From Candidatus Brevefilum sp. (GTDB lineage: Bacteria; Chloroflexota; Anaerolineae; Anaerolineales; Anaerolineaceae), in NCBI GenBank assembly GCA_007135845.1, contig SLIC01000092.1, positions 1 to 5,291 of the forward strand: 5,291 bases of DNA. Reading direction: 5' to 3'. This document shows, one piece after another, positions 1 to 5,291 of the stretch. The notes beneath the pieces were generated by a model, which saw only the letters and a program-made list of their open reading frames with translations, was not told where the DNA came from and searched no databases. Both the position numbers and the translations under genes were made by a program. The stretch's first letter is position 1. Each line of letters begins with the position of its first letter.

Positions 1-2
1 CG

Positions 3-974
3 GCACAGAACCTTGAGCAGCTTGATCGCTACCTGGCTTACCTGGATGATGATCGGCTGCTGTTAGCCCTGCATGATCTCTCGCCCCGAGGGGCTGCGCG
101 GCTGCGCGCCAACCTGCTGGCGGCGAACCAGCACTTCAACACCGAAGGTCCCCATTACAAGAACCTGCCGGTGCTGGTGGGGCAGGTGAACCGGTTCTTT
201 TCGCTGTACGCCCAGGAGTTGGAGAAGTTCAAACCCCTGGAGGATGAGATCAACCACTTTGAGCATGTGCGGGTCTACCTGCCGGAGGTGGCTTTCGAGG
301 AATTCAACCAGCATCTGGCGAAGTTTTACGAGCAGCCTAAGAAGATCGCAGAGCTGCGGGCGAAGTATGAAACCCGCCAGATGCATTTTGATGAGATGGT
401 TCAACGGGTTTCAGCTTTGCAGGCGCATGAGGGTTTTTCTTACCTGGGCCAGCAGGTGCAATTCAGGCGTATTCAGCAACATTATTACCTGCCTCTGCTG
501 GTCTCTGAAGACGCGCGGCTGGAATACCTGCGCAGTGTGATCAAGGTTGAGAGCGAGGTCAGGTTCCTGAGGAAATTAGAGAACCTGTTAGCCGAGCCGG
601 ATAACGCTTTTGATCAGTTTGACTGGTGGATGTTCAGCCGCATTGATGAGACTCGCGATCACATTAATATCCCTTATTACTACCCGGTGGAGAACCGCAT
701 GGCTAATTTCAGGCCTGATTTCATCTTCTGGATGCAGAAGGGGCAGGACTACCAGATTGTGTTTGTTGATCCAAAGGGCACCTCACGCACGGAGTATCAG
801 TACAAGGTGGATGGGTTCCGAGACTTGTTTGAGCAGGATGGTGAGCCAATCGTATTTGACCATGAGGGGTTGCGAGTGACGGTGCGGTTGTTCTTGTTCA
901 CGGAAGACCGAGCCTGGACAGCCGATTTCTACCGGCGTTACTGGCTGGATAATGTAGCGGATATTGTGGGGTGA
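3..974 (+). CDS. C-terminal part of a type III restriction-like (Res) helicase/nuclease, 5' end outside window
   Basis: The frame is open from the left edge to the TGA at 972-974, giving 323 visible residues. The helicase core would lie upstream, so this is a partial gene, and the GTG at 171 is an internal valine codon rather than a start. The visible part is mostly helical and charged, with heptad-like stretches at about nt 230-410. An acidic helix containing VESEVRFL (about 546-570) follows, then a PD-(D/E)xK-like core: FRPDFIFW with Asp at 717-719, and about 16 residues later IVFVDPKG with Asp at 768-770 and Lys at 774-776. PD...(D/E)xK after a helicase is the layout of Res subunits of type III restriction enzymes, which cleave DNA together with a Mod methyltransferase. 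Neither Mod nor the helicase motifs can be seen here, so a solitary helicase-nuclease is also possible. The nuclease assignment is fairly secure; the exact type is inferred. Composition is GC-rich, unlike the gene that follows. Confidence 0.65.
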   Translation, partial: AQNLEQLDRYLAYLDDDRLLLALHDLSPRGAARLRANLLAANQHFNTEGPHYKNLPVLVGQVNRFFSLYAQELEKFKPLEDEINHFEHVRVYLPEVAFEEFNQHLAKFYEQPKKIAELRAKYETRQMHFDEMVQRVSALQAHEGFSYLGQQVQFRRIQQHYYLPLLVSEDARLEYLRSVIKVESEVRFLRKLENLLAEPDNAFDQFDWWMFSRIDETRDHINIPYYYPVENRMANFRPDFIFWMQKGQDYQIVFVDPKGTSRTEYQYKVDGFRDLFEQDGEPIVFDHEGLRVTVRLFLFTEDRAWTADFYRRYWLDNVADIVG

Positions 975-1456
975 GGGGGGTGGATATCAATAAATCAAAA
1001 ACAACAAGTGGTTATATGTTTGACACCAACATTTTTAACCAAATTTTAGATGAAAAAATAGATATCAAACTTTTTTCAGGCTTAAAGTGCTACGTTACCC
1101 ATATTCAATATGATGAAATTTTAGCAACGAATGATTCAAAGAGAAAAACCGAATTGGATGGAATATTTTTGTCCATAACCAAGCTAACAATTCCAACAGA
1201 ATCTACTTTATTAGGGATATCCCGATTAGGACAAGCGAAATTAAGTGATGGGAATCTTTACACCTATTTCCTTAACAAGCTTAACAGTAAGAAAAGAGCA
1301 AAGAGTAACAATAATGACGCACTAATTGCTGAGACAGCATTAATGAATAACCTTGTGTTAGTGACAAATGATGAGGCATTGTTTTCAACAATAATAAAAA
1401 GTGGTGGTTGTGCTTGTAAATTAGATGAGATGATTCAAACTATTTCGAAAGGCTAA
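971..1456 (+). CDS. PIN-domain (VapC-like) ribonuclease
   Basis: This encodes 161 residues if read from the GTG at 971, which overlaps the upstream TGA as GTGA. Other possible starts are GTG 980 and ATG 1016. ATG 1016 gives 146 residues beginning MFDTN, the usual way PIN proteins begin, but no start has a convincing ribosome binding site. In the long numbering the four acidic PIN residues are present: Asp18 (FDTN), Glu49 (QYDEIL), Asp116 (NNNDALIAETA) and Asp134 (VTNDEAL). These bind metal in PIN ribonucleases such as VapC toxins, so an active RNase is likely. No VapB-like antitoxin precedes it; the partner slot holds the restriction gene. The gene is strikingly AT-rich (15 G+C of 60 at 1021-1080) compared with its upstream neighbour, which suggests separate acquisition. 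The overlap suggests translational coupling to the restriction gene. The domain call is firm; a toxin or defence role is inference. Confidence 0.75.
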   Translation: MRGVDINKSKTTSGYMFDTNIFNQILDEKIDIKLFSGLKCYVTHIQYDEILATNDSKRKTELDGIFLSITKLTIPTESTLLGISRLGQAKLSDGNLYTYFLNKLNSKKRAKSNNNDALIAETALMNNLVLVTNDEALFSTIIKSGGCACKLDEMIQTISKG

Positions 1457-1553
1457 CCCTCGAGGCATTATGTGTTGCCAGAATATCTATTACCAATGAC
1501 TATGATGATTGTGCCCTCGGCTATCCTATTCTAGGGATTAATATTCAGGTGTA

Positions 1554-1559
1554 AAGGAG
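1554..1559 (+). promoter_or_regulatory. Ribosome binding site of the 1564 gene
   Basis: AAGGAG lies 4 nt before the ATG at 1564. It is the main evidence that the unrecognised small gene downstream is really translated and that it starts there. In the 107-nt gap after the PIN gene I see no convincing promoter: TTGCCA at 1475 and TATGAT at 1501 are 20 nt apart, which is too far. There is also a short imperfect hairpin at 1523-1538. Confidence 0.6.
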
Positions 1560-1563
1560 TAAG

Positions 1564-1911
1564 ATGGGAAATCTGAGAGGATTAATAATTAAAATGGTCG
1601 AGATGTATCAATCTAAATCTCAGGCCAGATACGAGAATGGAAAGAGACAATATTATCTCCCATGTGAGAATGAACTTGGAAATCATTGTGTAAATTTTTT
1701 CCAGGACGATGTGCAACACAATTCCATAACTCATGCAATACTAAATCATACAAAGAGATGCACTAAAGGTCCGCTTTTCGGTTTGGCAGGTCTCGTTTCT
1801 GCTACACTTATGCTCGTTATTCCATTTTCAGGATCTTGTCCTGATGCATGTTATCGCTTAACAAACTCTTGTTTTGATTGTGGTGAAAATGTTGCGCGTG
1901 AAGTTGGATAG
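1564..1911 (+). CDS. Small cysteine-rich protein with one membrane segment, unknown function
   Basis: I do not recognise this 115-residue protein. It starts at an ATG with a good AAGGAG site. Residues 1-65 are hydrophilic and include Cys34 and Cys42. Cys66 follows, then a hydrophobic stretch at about 71-89 (LFGLAGLVSATLMLVIPF) long enough to span a membrane. The tail carries four cysteines spaced C92-x3-C96-x6-C103-x2-C106. The tail spacing could suit metal binding or disulfides; neither is shown. There is no N-terminal signal peptide, so a single-span protein with a cytoplasmic or external Cys-rich tail is possible. Composition is AT-rich (18 G+C of 60 at 1561-1620), like the PIN gene and unlike both flanks. 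It lies 107 nt after the PIN gene on the same strand, so they may share a transcript. It could also be a remnant of a longer gene. Being a coding gene rests on the ribosome binding site and length alone. Confidence 0.5.
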   Translation: MGNLRGLIIKMVEMYQSKSQARYENGKRQYYLPCENELGNHCVNFFQDDVQHNSITHAILNHTKRCTKGPLFGLAGLVSATLMLVIPFSGSCPDACYRLTNSCFDCGENVAREVG

Positions 1912-1967
1912 TTGTTTCCTTGTCCGCAGGTCTCCTATCTTGTAATCCAGCATAAGTTGCAACACTG

Positions 1968-1988
1968 AAACCCGGGTTTTTATTTTTT
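1968..1988 (+). terminator. Weak possible terminator after the Cys-rich gene
   Basis: The 12-bp palindrome AAACCCGGGTTT (1968-1979) is followed by a T-rich run (TTATTTTTTT region to 1988) on the plus strand, 56 nt after the 1911 stop. As RNA it can form only a short stem (AAAC/GTTT around a CCGG loop), so it is a poor intrinsic terminator despite the T run. It would separate the plus-strand genes from the convergent rpiB. The rest of 1912-2117 holds no gene I can support. Confidence 0.3.
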
Positions 1989-2098
1989 TGTCATTCTAGG
2001 AAATATCAAATCAATAGACCCCGTGGGTATTAAGATTGCGCTGAGGAGGTCAGGCAGGATGGCTGATTTGGGAGCACCCGCAACGTTATCCCAGGCCT

Positions 2099-2117
2099 GC
2101 TGAGGGGCATCCCCAGC
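2099..2117 (-). other. Short hairpin immediately after the rpiB stop
   Basis: GCT-GA-GGGG, loop CAT, CCCC-AGC forms seven base pairs (4 + 3) with a two-base bulge. It abuts the rpiB stop codon (2118-2120). There is no T run on the minus strand beyond it, so it is not a standard intrinsic terminator. It could stabilise the 3' end of the message or help Rho-dependent ending. Confidence 0.3.
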
Positions 2118-2579
2118 CTATTCGAACTGGCTGATGTCTTTCCCGGCTTCGATCTGGCTGATCAGGTCCACACGGGTTTGGTGACGGCCGCCTTCGTAGG
2201 GCTGTGCCAACCAGGTATCCACCAGGTCACAGGCCAGGCCCGGCCCAACCACGCGCGCGCCCATGGCGAGGATGTTGGCGTTATTGTGGGCACGGGCCAT
2301 GCGGGCCGAATAGGTATCGCTGACGATGGCGCAGCGCACCCCGGGCATCTTGTTGGCCGAGATGCCGATACCAACGCCGGTGCCGCACACCAGGACGCCA
2401 AAATCAGCCTCACCGTCAACCACTTTCCTGGCGACGATTTGGGCGTAAATGGGATAGTGGGTCGAATCCTGGCTGTGGGTGCCGGCATCGTCCACATCGA
2501 TGTCTTTTGCGCGCAGGTGGTCGATCAGGATCATTCGCAGGTCGTAAGCGGCATGGTCACTGCCGATGGCGATTTTCAT
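2118..2579 (-). CDS. rpiB: Ribose-5-phosphate isomerase B (RpiB/LacAB family)
   Basis: This 153-residue protein is of normal family length. It interconverts ribose 5-phosphate and ribulose 5-phosphate in the cytoplasm, in the non-oxidative pentose phosphate pathway. Visible hallmarks are the N-terminal IAIGSDHAAYDL (substrate-binding Asp8/His9), the GTHS...YP segment (33-43), the active-site cysteine in VLVCGTGVGIGISANK (Cys65 with the glycine-rich phosphate/anion loop), and ARAHNNANILAMGARV (His98 region, which opens the sugar ring in characterised RpiB). The ATG at 2579 has AAGGAG (2586-2591) 6 nt upstream, so the start is secure. It is the last gene on the minus strand after the ABC importer, 76 nt from the ATPase gene, and may have its own promoter in that gap. 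LacA/LacB or allose-6-phosphate isomerase activity cannot be excluded by eye, but a single-gene 153-residue form fits RpiB best. Nothing odd is seen in its catalytic residues. Confidence 0.93.
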   Translation of the reverse strand: MKIAIGSDHAAYDLRMILIDHLRAKDIDVDDAGTHSQDSTHYPIYAQIVARKVVDGEADFGVLVCGTGVGIGISANKMPGVRCAIVSDTYSARMARAHNNANILAMGARVVGPGLACDLVDTWLAQPYEGGRHQTRVDLISQIEAGKDISQFE

Positions 2580-2614
2580 AAGAGGCTCCTTGTTGTGCTG
2601 CTTGTTTTATTTTG

Positions 2615-2623
2615 ATGATAGCA
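2615..2623 (-). promoter_or_regulatory. Candidate extended -10 promoter for rpiB
   Basis: On the minus strand TGCTATCAT reads as an extended -10 (TG-n-TATCAT, five of six matches to TATAAT). It lies 35 nt upstream of the rpiB ATG. A TTTACA resembling a -35 (2641-2646) lies 20 nt before it, which is too far for a standard pair, so the call depends on the extended -10. It would let rpiB be expressed independently of the importer. Confidence 0.35.
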
Positions 2624-2638
2624 CAAAAGCCGCTGACC

Positions 2639-2662
2639 GGTGTAAACGGGTCGGTTTACACC
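2639..2662 (-). repeat. Perfect 9-bp inverted repeat across the ATPase stop codon
   Basis: GGTGTAAAC (2639-2647) and GTTTACACC (2654-2662) are perfect inverted copies around a 6-nt loop. The TAA stop of the ATPase gene lies inside the right arm. As RNA this is a stable 3'-end stem-loop of the importer message. On the minus strand it is followed by GGTCAGCGGCTTTTG, with only a short T run, so termination would be partial at best. It might instead be an operator, since it covers the -35 region of the possible rpiB promoter. Confidence 0.6.
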
Positions 2663-3393
2663 AGGATTTTGCTTAAAAACGCCTTGGTGCGTTCCTGCCT
2701 GGGGTTGTTGAACAGCTCATCCGGGATGCCTTCTTCAACTACCAGGCCTTCATCCATCAGCACAACGCGGTCGGCGGCCGCACGTGCGAAGCCCATCTCG
2801 TGTGAGACAACCACCATCGTCATCCCTTCCCGGGCTAACTGCAGCATCACATCCAGCACCTCCTGGATCATCTCGGGGTCGAGCGCGCTGGTGGGCTCAT
2901 CAAACAGCATGATCTTGGGGTTCATTGCCAGGGCACGGGCGATCGCTACCCGCTGCTGCTGCCCACCCGAGAGCTGCCCGGGGTAATCGGTGGCTTTTTC
3001 GGGGATGCCGACCTTTTTAAGCAGCTCCAGCGCGCAGTTCAGCGATTCTTCCCGAGTGCGCTTGCGCACCACCCGCTGGGCAATGGTGATATTGTCCAGC
3101 ACCGTCAGGTGCGGGAACAGGTTGAACGACTGAAACACCATCCCGACTTCGGTGCGGACAGCGTTGATGTTTTCAGCCGTGGTGAGGGGGATATCGTCGA
3201 CGATCACGGTGCCGGCGTCAAAATTTTCCAGGCGGTTGATGCAGCGCAGCAGGGTCGACTTGCCAGACCCCGAAGGCCCCACGATCACCACCACTTCACC
3301 TGGGTAAACGTCAAGGTTGATGCCGTTGAGCGCGGGGGTCAGCCCAAAGTGTTTGTGGACATTATCAATGTGGATAATGGGTTTCTGATGCAT
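2656..3393 (-). CDS. Polar amino-acid ABC importer, ATP-binding subunit (GlnQ/HisP type)
   Basis: This 245-residue ATPase drives uptake with the neighbouring permease. All motifs are intact: Walker [10 protein letters not shown] (39-47), Q-loop [10 protein letters not shown] (Gln88), signature LSGGQQQR (141-148), Walker B IMLFDE (161-166) with Glu166, D-loop SALD (169-172) and switch histidine in VVVSHEM (His198). The Q-loop and signature wording and the length are those of the GlnQ/HisP/ArtP branch for polar amino acids. I start it at the ATG at 3391-3393: it gives the family-typical N-terminus ([17 protein letters not shown]), follows the permease stop by 1 nt, and has GGAGG at 3403-3407, 9 nt upstream and inside the permease coding end. 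A longer reading to 3435 would add an arginine-rich leader and overlap the permease. Close spacing suggests translational coupling. A perfect inverted repeat lies over its stop codon. Which amino acid is carried cannot be told from this subunit. Confidence 0.95.
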   Translation of the reverse strand: MHQKPIIHIDNVHKHFGLTPALNGINLDVYPGEVVVIVGPSGSGKSTLLRCINRLENFDAGTVIVDDIPLTTAENINAVRTEVGMVFQSFNLFPHLTVLDNITIAQRVVRKRTREESLNCALELLKKVGIPEKATDYPGQLSGGQQQRVAIARALAMNPKIMLFDEPTSALDPEMIQEVLDVMLQLAREGMTMVVVSHEMGFARAAADRVVLMDEGLVVEEGIPDELFNNPRQERTKAFLSKILV

Positions 3394-3394
3394 A

Positions 3395-4207
3395 TCAGCG
3401 CGCCTCCGTCTGTGTTTTTCGCTCGACCCACGCAACCACCCGGGCGGAGATAAGCGTCATCACCAGGTACAGCAGGGCGATCATGATCCAGGTCTCAACC
3501 GGCAGGAAGCTGGCGGCCATGAACTCGCGCCCACGCCGGGTCATATCGGCGACGGCCACAATGCTCACCAGGGATGAATCCTTCAACAAAGAGATGAATT
3601 CGTTGCCCACCGGCGGCAGGATCACCCGCACCGCCTGCGGCAGGATGATGTAGCGCATGGCCTGCCCGTGGGTCATCCCCAGGCTGCGGGCAGCTTCGTT
3701 TTGCCCCTTGGGGATGCTCTGGATGCCGGCGCGGTAGACCTCGCTCAGATAAGCGGCATAGCAAAAGGTCAGCCCCAGGATGGCCATGGCAAAGGGGTTG
3801 GCCAGGTATCGTTCGAGCGGGCGGTACTGCAACAGCCGCCCGATGGACTGGATCAGCGAAGGAAAGGCAAAATACCAGAACAGCAGCTGCACCAGCAGGG
3901 GCACGCCGCGGGCAACCTCGATATACACCGTTGTCACCGATCGCAGGATGCCGTTTTTTGAAAGGCGGCCGAGGGCGGCAAACAGCCCGACGACCAGCGT
4001 CAGGCCAAAGGCGATCAGCGTCACACCGATCGTGATCATCAGCCCGTCACTGACGAAGCGGATGATGCGCCAGTAGGGGTCGGGGATGAAGACGGCCAAA
4101 AAGACCACCAGTGCTACCACGGCGATCACCAGCCACCACCAGCTGTCGACGCGCTGGGCGGGCACTTTAACGACCGGGGCTCGCTCTATTTCTTTAGAAG
4201 CTCGCAT
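3395..4207 (-). CDS. Polar amino-acid ABC importer, permease subunit (HisM/GlnP type)
   Basis: This 270-residue integral membrane protein is probably a homodimer, since only one permease gene is present. Hydrophobic segments lie at about 23-42, 54-80, 98-117, 137-157, 187-206 and 238-258. The coupling (EAA) loop reads [20 protein letters not shown] (171-190), with the usual glycine at 177, and is preceded by [12 protein letters not shown]; this contacts the ATPase. [24 protein letters not shown] wording marks the HisM/GlnP family of polar amino-acid importers. It is longer than the typical roughly 220-residue members because of the charged N-terminal tail plus an added first helix ([18 protein letters not shown]), a known variation in this family. 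The ATG at 4207 has AAAGGAA (4212-4218) 4 nt upstream, right at the foot of the stem-loop at 4221-4253. The stop is 1 nt before the ATPase start, so the two are made together. Confidence 0.94.
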   Translation of the reverse strand: MRASKEIERAPVVKVPAQRVDSWWWLVIAVVALVVFLAVFIPDPYWRIIRFVSDGLMITIGVTLIAFGLTLVVGLFAALGRLSKNGILRSVTTVYIEVARGVPLLVQLLFWYFAFPSLIQSIGRLLQYRPLERYLANPFAMAILGLTFCYAAYLSEVYRAGIQSIPKGQNEAARSLGMTHGQAMRYIILPQAVRVILPPVGNEFISLLKDSSLVSIVAVADMTRRGREFMAASFLPVETWIMIALLYLVMTLISARVVAWVERKTQTEAR

Positions 4208-4220
4208 ACAATTCCTTTCA

Positions 4221-4253
4221 CCCCCCGCCAGGTGTTCAATTCCTGGCGAGGGG
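4221..4253 (-). promoter_or_regulatory. Strong intercistronic stem-loop between binding-protein and permease genes
   Basis: CCCCCCGCCAGG (4221-4232) pairs with CCTGGCGAGGGG (4242-4253) over 12 positions with a single mismatch, around a 9-nt loop. It lies in the 69-nt spacer after the binding-protein stop. Its 3' foot on the minus strand is 2 nt from the AAAGGAA ribosome binding site of the permease. No T run follows, so it is not a standard terminator. In many binding-protein importers (for example malE-malF) an intercistronic hairpin protects the upstream message and lowers downstream output; the same role is inferred here. Confidence 0.7.
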
Positions 4254-4276
4254 TTCTCAAGATGAATTATCAGGCT

Positions 4277-5026
4277 TTATTCAGCCTCGGCGTACCATAG
4301 GGTGACCAGCTCTTCAATGAATCCCTCGGCTTGCAGTTCGGCCAGGGCAGCATTGACCTGGGCAATCAGATCGTCGTTCCCCAAGCAGAAGGCGATGCCG
4401 TAGTTTTCATCGGTGAAGACCTCACCGACCACTTTGAGCTGTCCCGCATTCTGGTTGACGAAGGCCACGGCGGTGGGGTAATCGGCGATGACGGCGTCAA
4501 TCTGACCGTTGGCCAGGTCTAAAAAGGCAAACTCGTAGGTGTCATAGATTTTCAACTCGCTGTCCTGGATGGCTTCGGCTTCCATAGCGCCGGTTGTGCC
4601 GATTTGGGCACCAATTGAGGCCCCAACCAGGTCTGCCGGGCCGTTGATGGTGTCGTTGCCGATGGCCACGATCACAATCTGACCGGCGTTGATGTAGGGG
4701 TCTGAAAAGCTGAACACTTTGGCCCGCTCTTCGGTGATCGTCATGGCGGAAATGGCCATGTCATACTGGCAGTCTGCCATGCCGGCCAGCAGGGGATCCC
4801 AGCCCACATTTTGATAGGTGATGTTGAGCCCGGCCCGTTCAGCAATGGCATTCATCAGGTCGATATCAAAGCCGATGATCTCCTTGGTGGCTTCATCGAT
4901 GAACTCAAAGGGTGGAAAGGTGGCATCCGTGGCAACCACCAGGGCATCGTCAGCTTGCTGCCCGCAGGCTGCCAGCAGTGCCACCATGATGATGGCGATC
5001 AGGGTAATAAACAATTTGCTATTCAT
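4277..5026 (-). CDS. Polar amino-acid ABC importer, lipoprotein substrate-binding protein (SBP_bac_3)
   Basis: This 249-residue precursor captures an amino acid outside the membrane and delivers it to the permease. Residues 1-21 are a lipoprotein signal: Lys4, a hydrophobic core, and lipobox LAAC with the lipidated Cys21. The mature domain begins VVATDATFPPFEF (30-42), then GFDIDLMNAIAERAG (52-66) and AISAMTITEERAKVFSFSDPY (91-111). Arg101 is the expected ligand alpha-carboxylate contact. DAVIADYPTA (177-186) carries the conserved Asp182 that normally holds the ligand amino group. This is family 3, for polar amino acids such as Gln, His, Arg or cystine; the exact ligand is not decidable by eye. 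The ATG at 5026 is chosen because GAGGAG lies 8 nt upstream (5035-5040) and the signal peptide starts cleanly. Upstream in-frame ATG 5068 lacks a site. Cys86 and Cys214 are the only cysteines in the mature domain besides Cys21; a disulfide is possible but unproved. It is the first gene of the operon, upstream of the permease and ATPase. Confidence 0.95.
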   Translation of the reverse strand: MNSKLFITLIAIIMVALLAACGQQADDALVVATDATFPPFEFIDEATKEIIGFDIDLMNAIAERAGLNITYQNVGWDPLLAGMADCQYDMAISAMTITEERAKVFSFSDPYINAGQIVIVAIGNDTINGPADLVGASIGAQIGTTGAMEAEAIQDSELKIYDTYEFAFLDLANGQIDAVIADYPTAVAFVNQNAGQLKVVGEVFTDENYGIAFCLGNDDLIAQVNAALAELQAEGFIEELVTLWYAEAE

Positions 5027-5075
5027 ACGGTTTTCTCCTCTAACTAAATATTTTGGACGGTTAATCATTTTTACT

Positions 5076-5084
5076 AATATCACA
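5076..5084 (-). promoter_or_regulatory. Candidate extended -10 of the importer operon promoter
   Basis: TGTGATATT on the minus strand has a TG-n extension and four of six matches to TATAAT. It lies 49 nt upstream of the binding-protein ATG, inside the AT-rich leader between the terminator at 5134-5167 and the gene. No good -35 sits at 16-18 nt upstream, so this is a weak call. A promoter is required somewhere in 5027-5133 if the terminator works. Confidence 0.22.
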
Positions 5085-5133
5085 CTTCTTTCTGTCTGAA
5101 CTTATCGCATCTTCCCTGGAAGCAACCTCCTTG

Positions 5134-5167
5134 AAAATAAAAAAAGCCCTCCTGGTAGGAAGGCTTT
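5134..5167 (-). terminator. Intrinsic terminator, minus strand
   Basis: Read on the minus strand, AAAGCCTTCCT (5167-5157), loop ACC, and AGGAGGGCTTT (5153-5143) form an 11-bp stem with one G-U pair. TTTTATTTT (5142-5134) follows at once. This is a textbook Rho-independent terminator, and it works only on the minus strand. It most likely ends a gene lying to the right of the window and insulates the importer operon. Since it stands before an amino-acid importer, an attenuator is an alternative, but I find no T-box motif or anti-terminator partner in the visible 124 nt upstream. Confidence 0.82.
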
Positions 5168-5190
5168 GTGACACCGCTGTAGTTAACCGA

Positions 5191-5289
5191 TCAGAACAAG
5201 TTAAGCGCCAAATGCCGCTCCTCCAGGAGAGGTTCGGTAGGATCGCTTGGCCTTGGATTGAACATAAACAGATATTGCGAACATATTGG
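5191..5289 (-). CDS. Doubtful 3' end of a minus-strand gene at the window edge
   Basis: A minus-strand frame is open from the right edge to a TGA at 5191-5193 (32 residues), ending in PLLEERHLALNLF. The stop lies 23 nt before the intrinsic terminator stem, the spacing expected of a real gene end. A second frame ending with TAA at 5201-5203 is also open to the edge, so the correct frame is not settled and no family can be assigned. That some transcription unit enters from the right is better supported (by the terminator) than this particular frame. Confidence 0.22.
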   Translation of the reverse strand, partial: PICSQYLFMFNPRPSDPTEPLLEERHLALNLF

Positions 5290-5291
5290 AC

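Noticed and set aside
171..974. GTG at 171 as the start of the restriction-like gene
   Set aside because: The frame stays open with sensible coding sequence to the left edge, and no ribosome binding site precedes 171.
900..1015. VapB-like antitoxin gene before the PIN gene
   Set aside because: The space is filled by the restriction gene's coding end, and no small frame with an antitoxin-like pattern is present.
2045..2103. Plus-strand 14-codon frame at ATG 2059 with AGGAGGT placed 7 nt upstream
   Set aside because: The spacing is very good, but the peptide is tiny, has no recognisable character, ends inside the rpiB 3' hairpin and has no promoter nearby. It is probably chance.
2178..2615. 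Long plus-strand frame opposite rpiB
   Set aside because: It is the antisense shadow of a well-supported RpiB gene, with low-complexity His/Gly/Ala-rich translation and no ribosome binding site.
3394..3435. N-terminal extension of the ATPase to 3435
   Set aside because: It adds an arginine-rich leader atypical of the family and overlaps the permease by 41 nt, while ATG 3393 has GGAGG and the normal N-terminus.
5134..5291. T-box or other riboswitch before the amino-acid importer
   Set aside because: No T-box consensus (AGGGTGGNACCGCG) and no alternative anti-terminator pairing was found in the visible sequence. The terminator is better explained as the end of an upstream gene.
1..5291. CRISPR array, tRNA/rRNA, insertion sequence or attachment-site repeats
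   Set aside because: No regularly spaced repeats, tRNA-like cloverleaf, transposase frame or flanking direct repeats were seen on either strand.

Overview
The window reads like a chromosomal piece of a moderately GC-rich free-living bacterium. The style of the lipoprotein solute-binding protein, the HisM-type permease with an extra N-terminal membrane helix, and the RpiB would suit Chloroflexota (Anaerolineae-like). That placement is an impression from protein style, not a search result. There are six well or fairly well supported genes, one very doubtful open frame at the right edge, and no RNA gene, insertion sequence or CRISPR array.

Left part, plus strand (1-1911). The window opens inside the 3' end of a large gene whose product ends in a PD-(D/E)xK-like nuclease module (PD ... 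VDPK), as in the restriction (Res) subunit of type III restriction-modification enzymes. Its TGA overlaps a possible GTG start of a PIN-domain (VapC-like) RNase gene. Base composition drops sharply at this point, from 34 G+C of 60 at 181-240 to 15 of 60 at 1021-1080. A second AT-rich gene at 1564-1911 follows. It encodes an unrecognised small protein with seven cysteines and one membrane helix, and has a strong ribosome binding site. Together these look like the end of a defence or accessory module with acquired cargo behind the restriction gene.

Right part, minus strand (2118-5026). Read from right to left, this is a compact polar amino-acid ABC importer operon: lipoprotein binding protein, permease, ATPase, then rpiB (ribose-5-phosphate isomerase B). 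Permease and ATPase are separated by 1 nt. A strong 12-bp stem-loop (one mismatch) fills the binding-protein/permease spacer directly before the permease ribosome binding site, which suggests unequal expression of the two genes. A perfect 9-bp inverted repeat straddles the ATPase stop codon. rpiB may have its own extended -10 promoter just after it. The importer operon is insulated on its upstream side by a clear intrinsic terminator at 5134-5167.

The two halves converge at about 1912-2117, where only weak hairpins are seen. Nothing here proves a new system. The most promising lead is the PIN nuclease gene joined to the restriction gene, with the Cys-rich membrane protein beside it.
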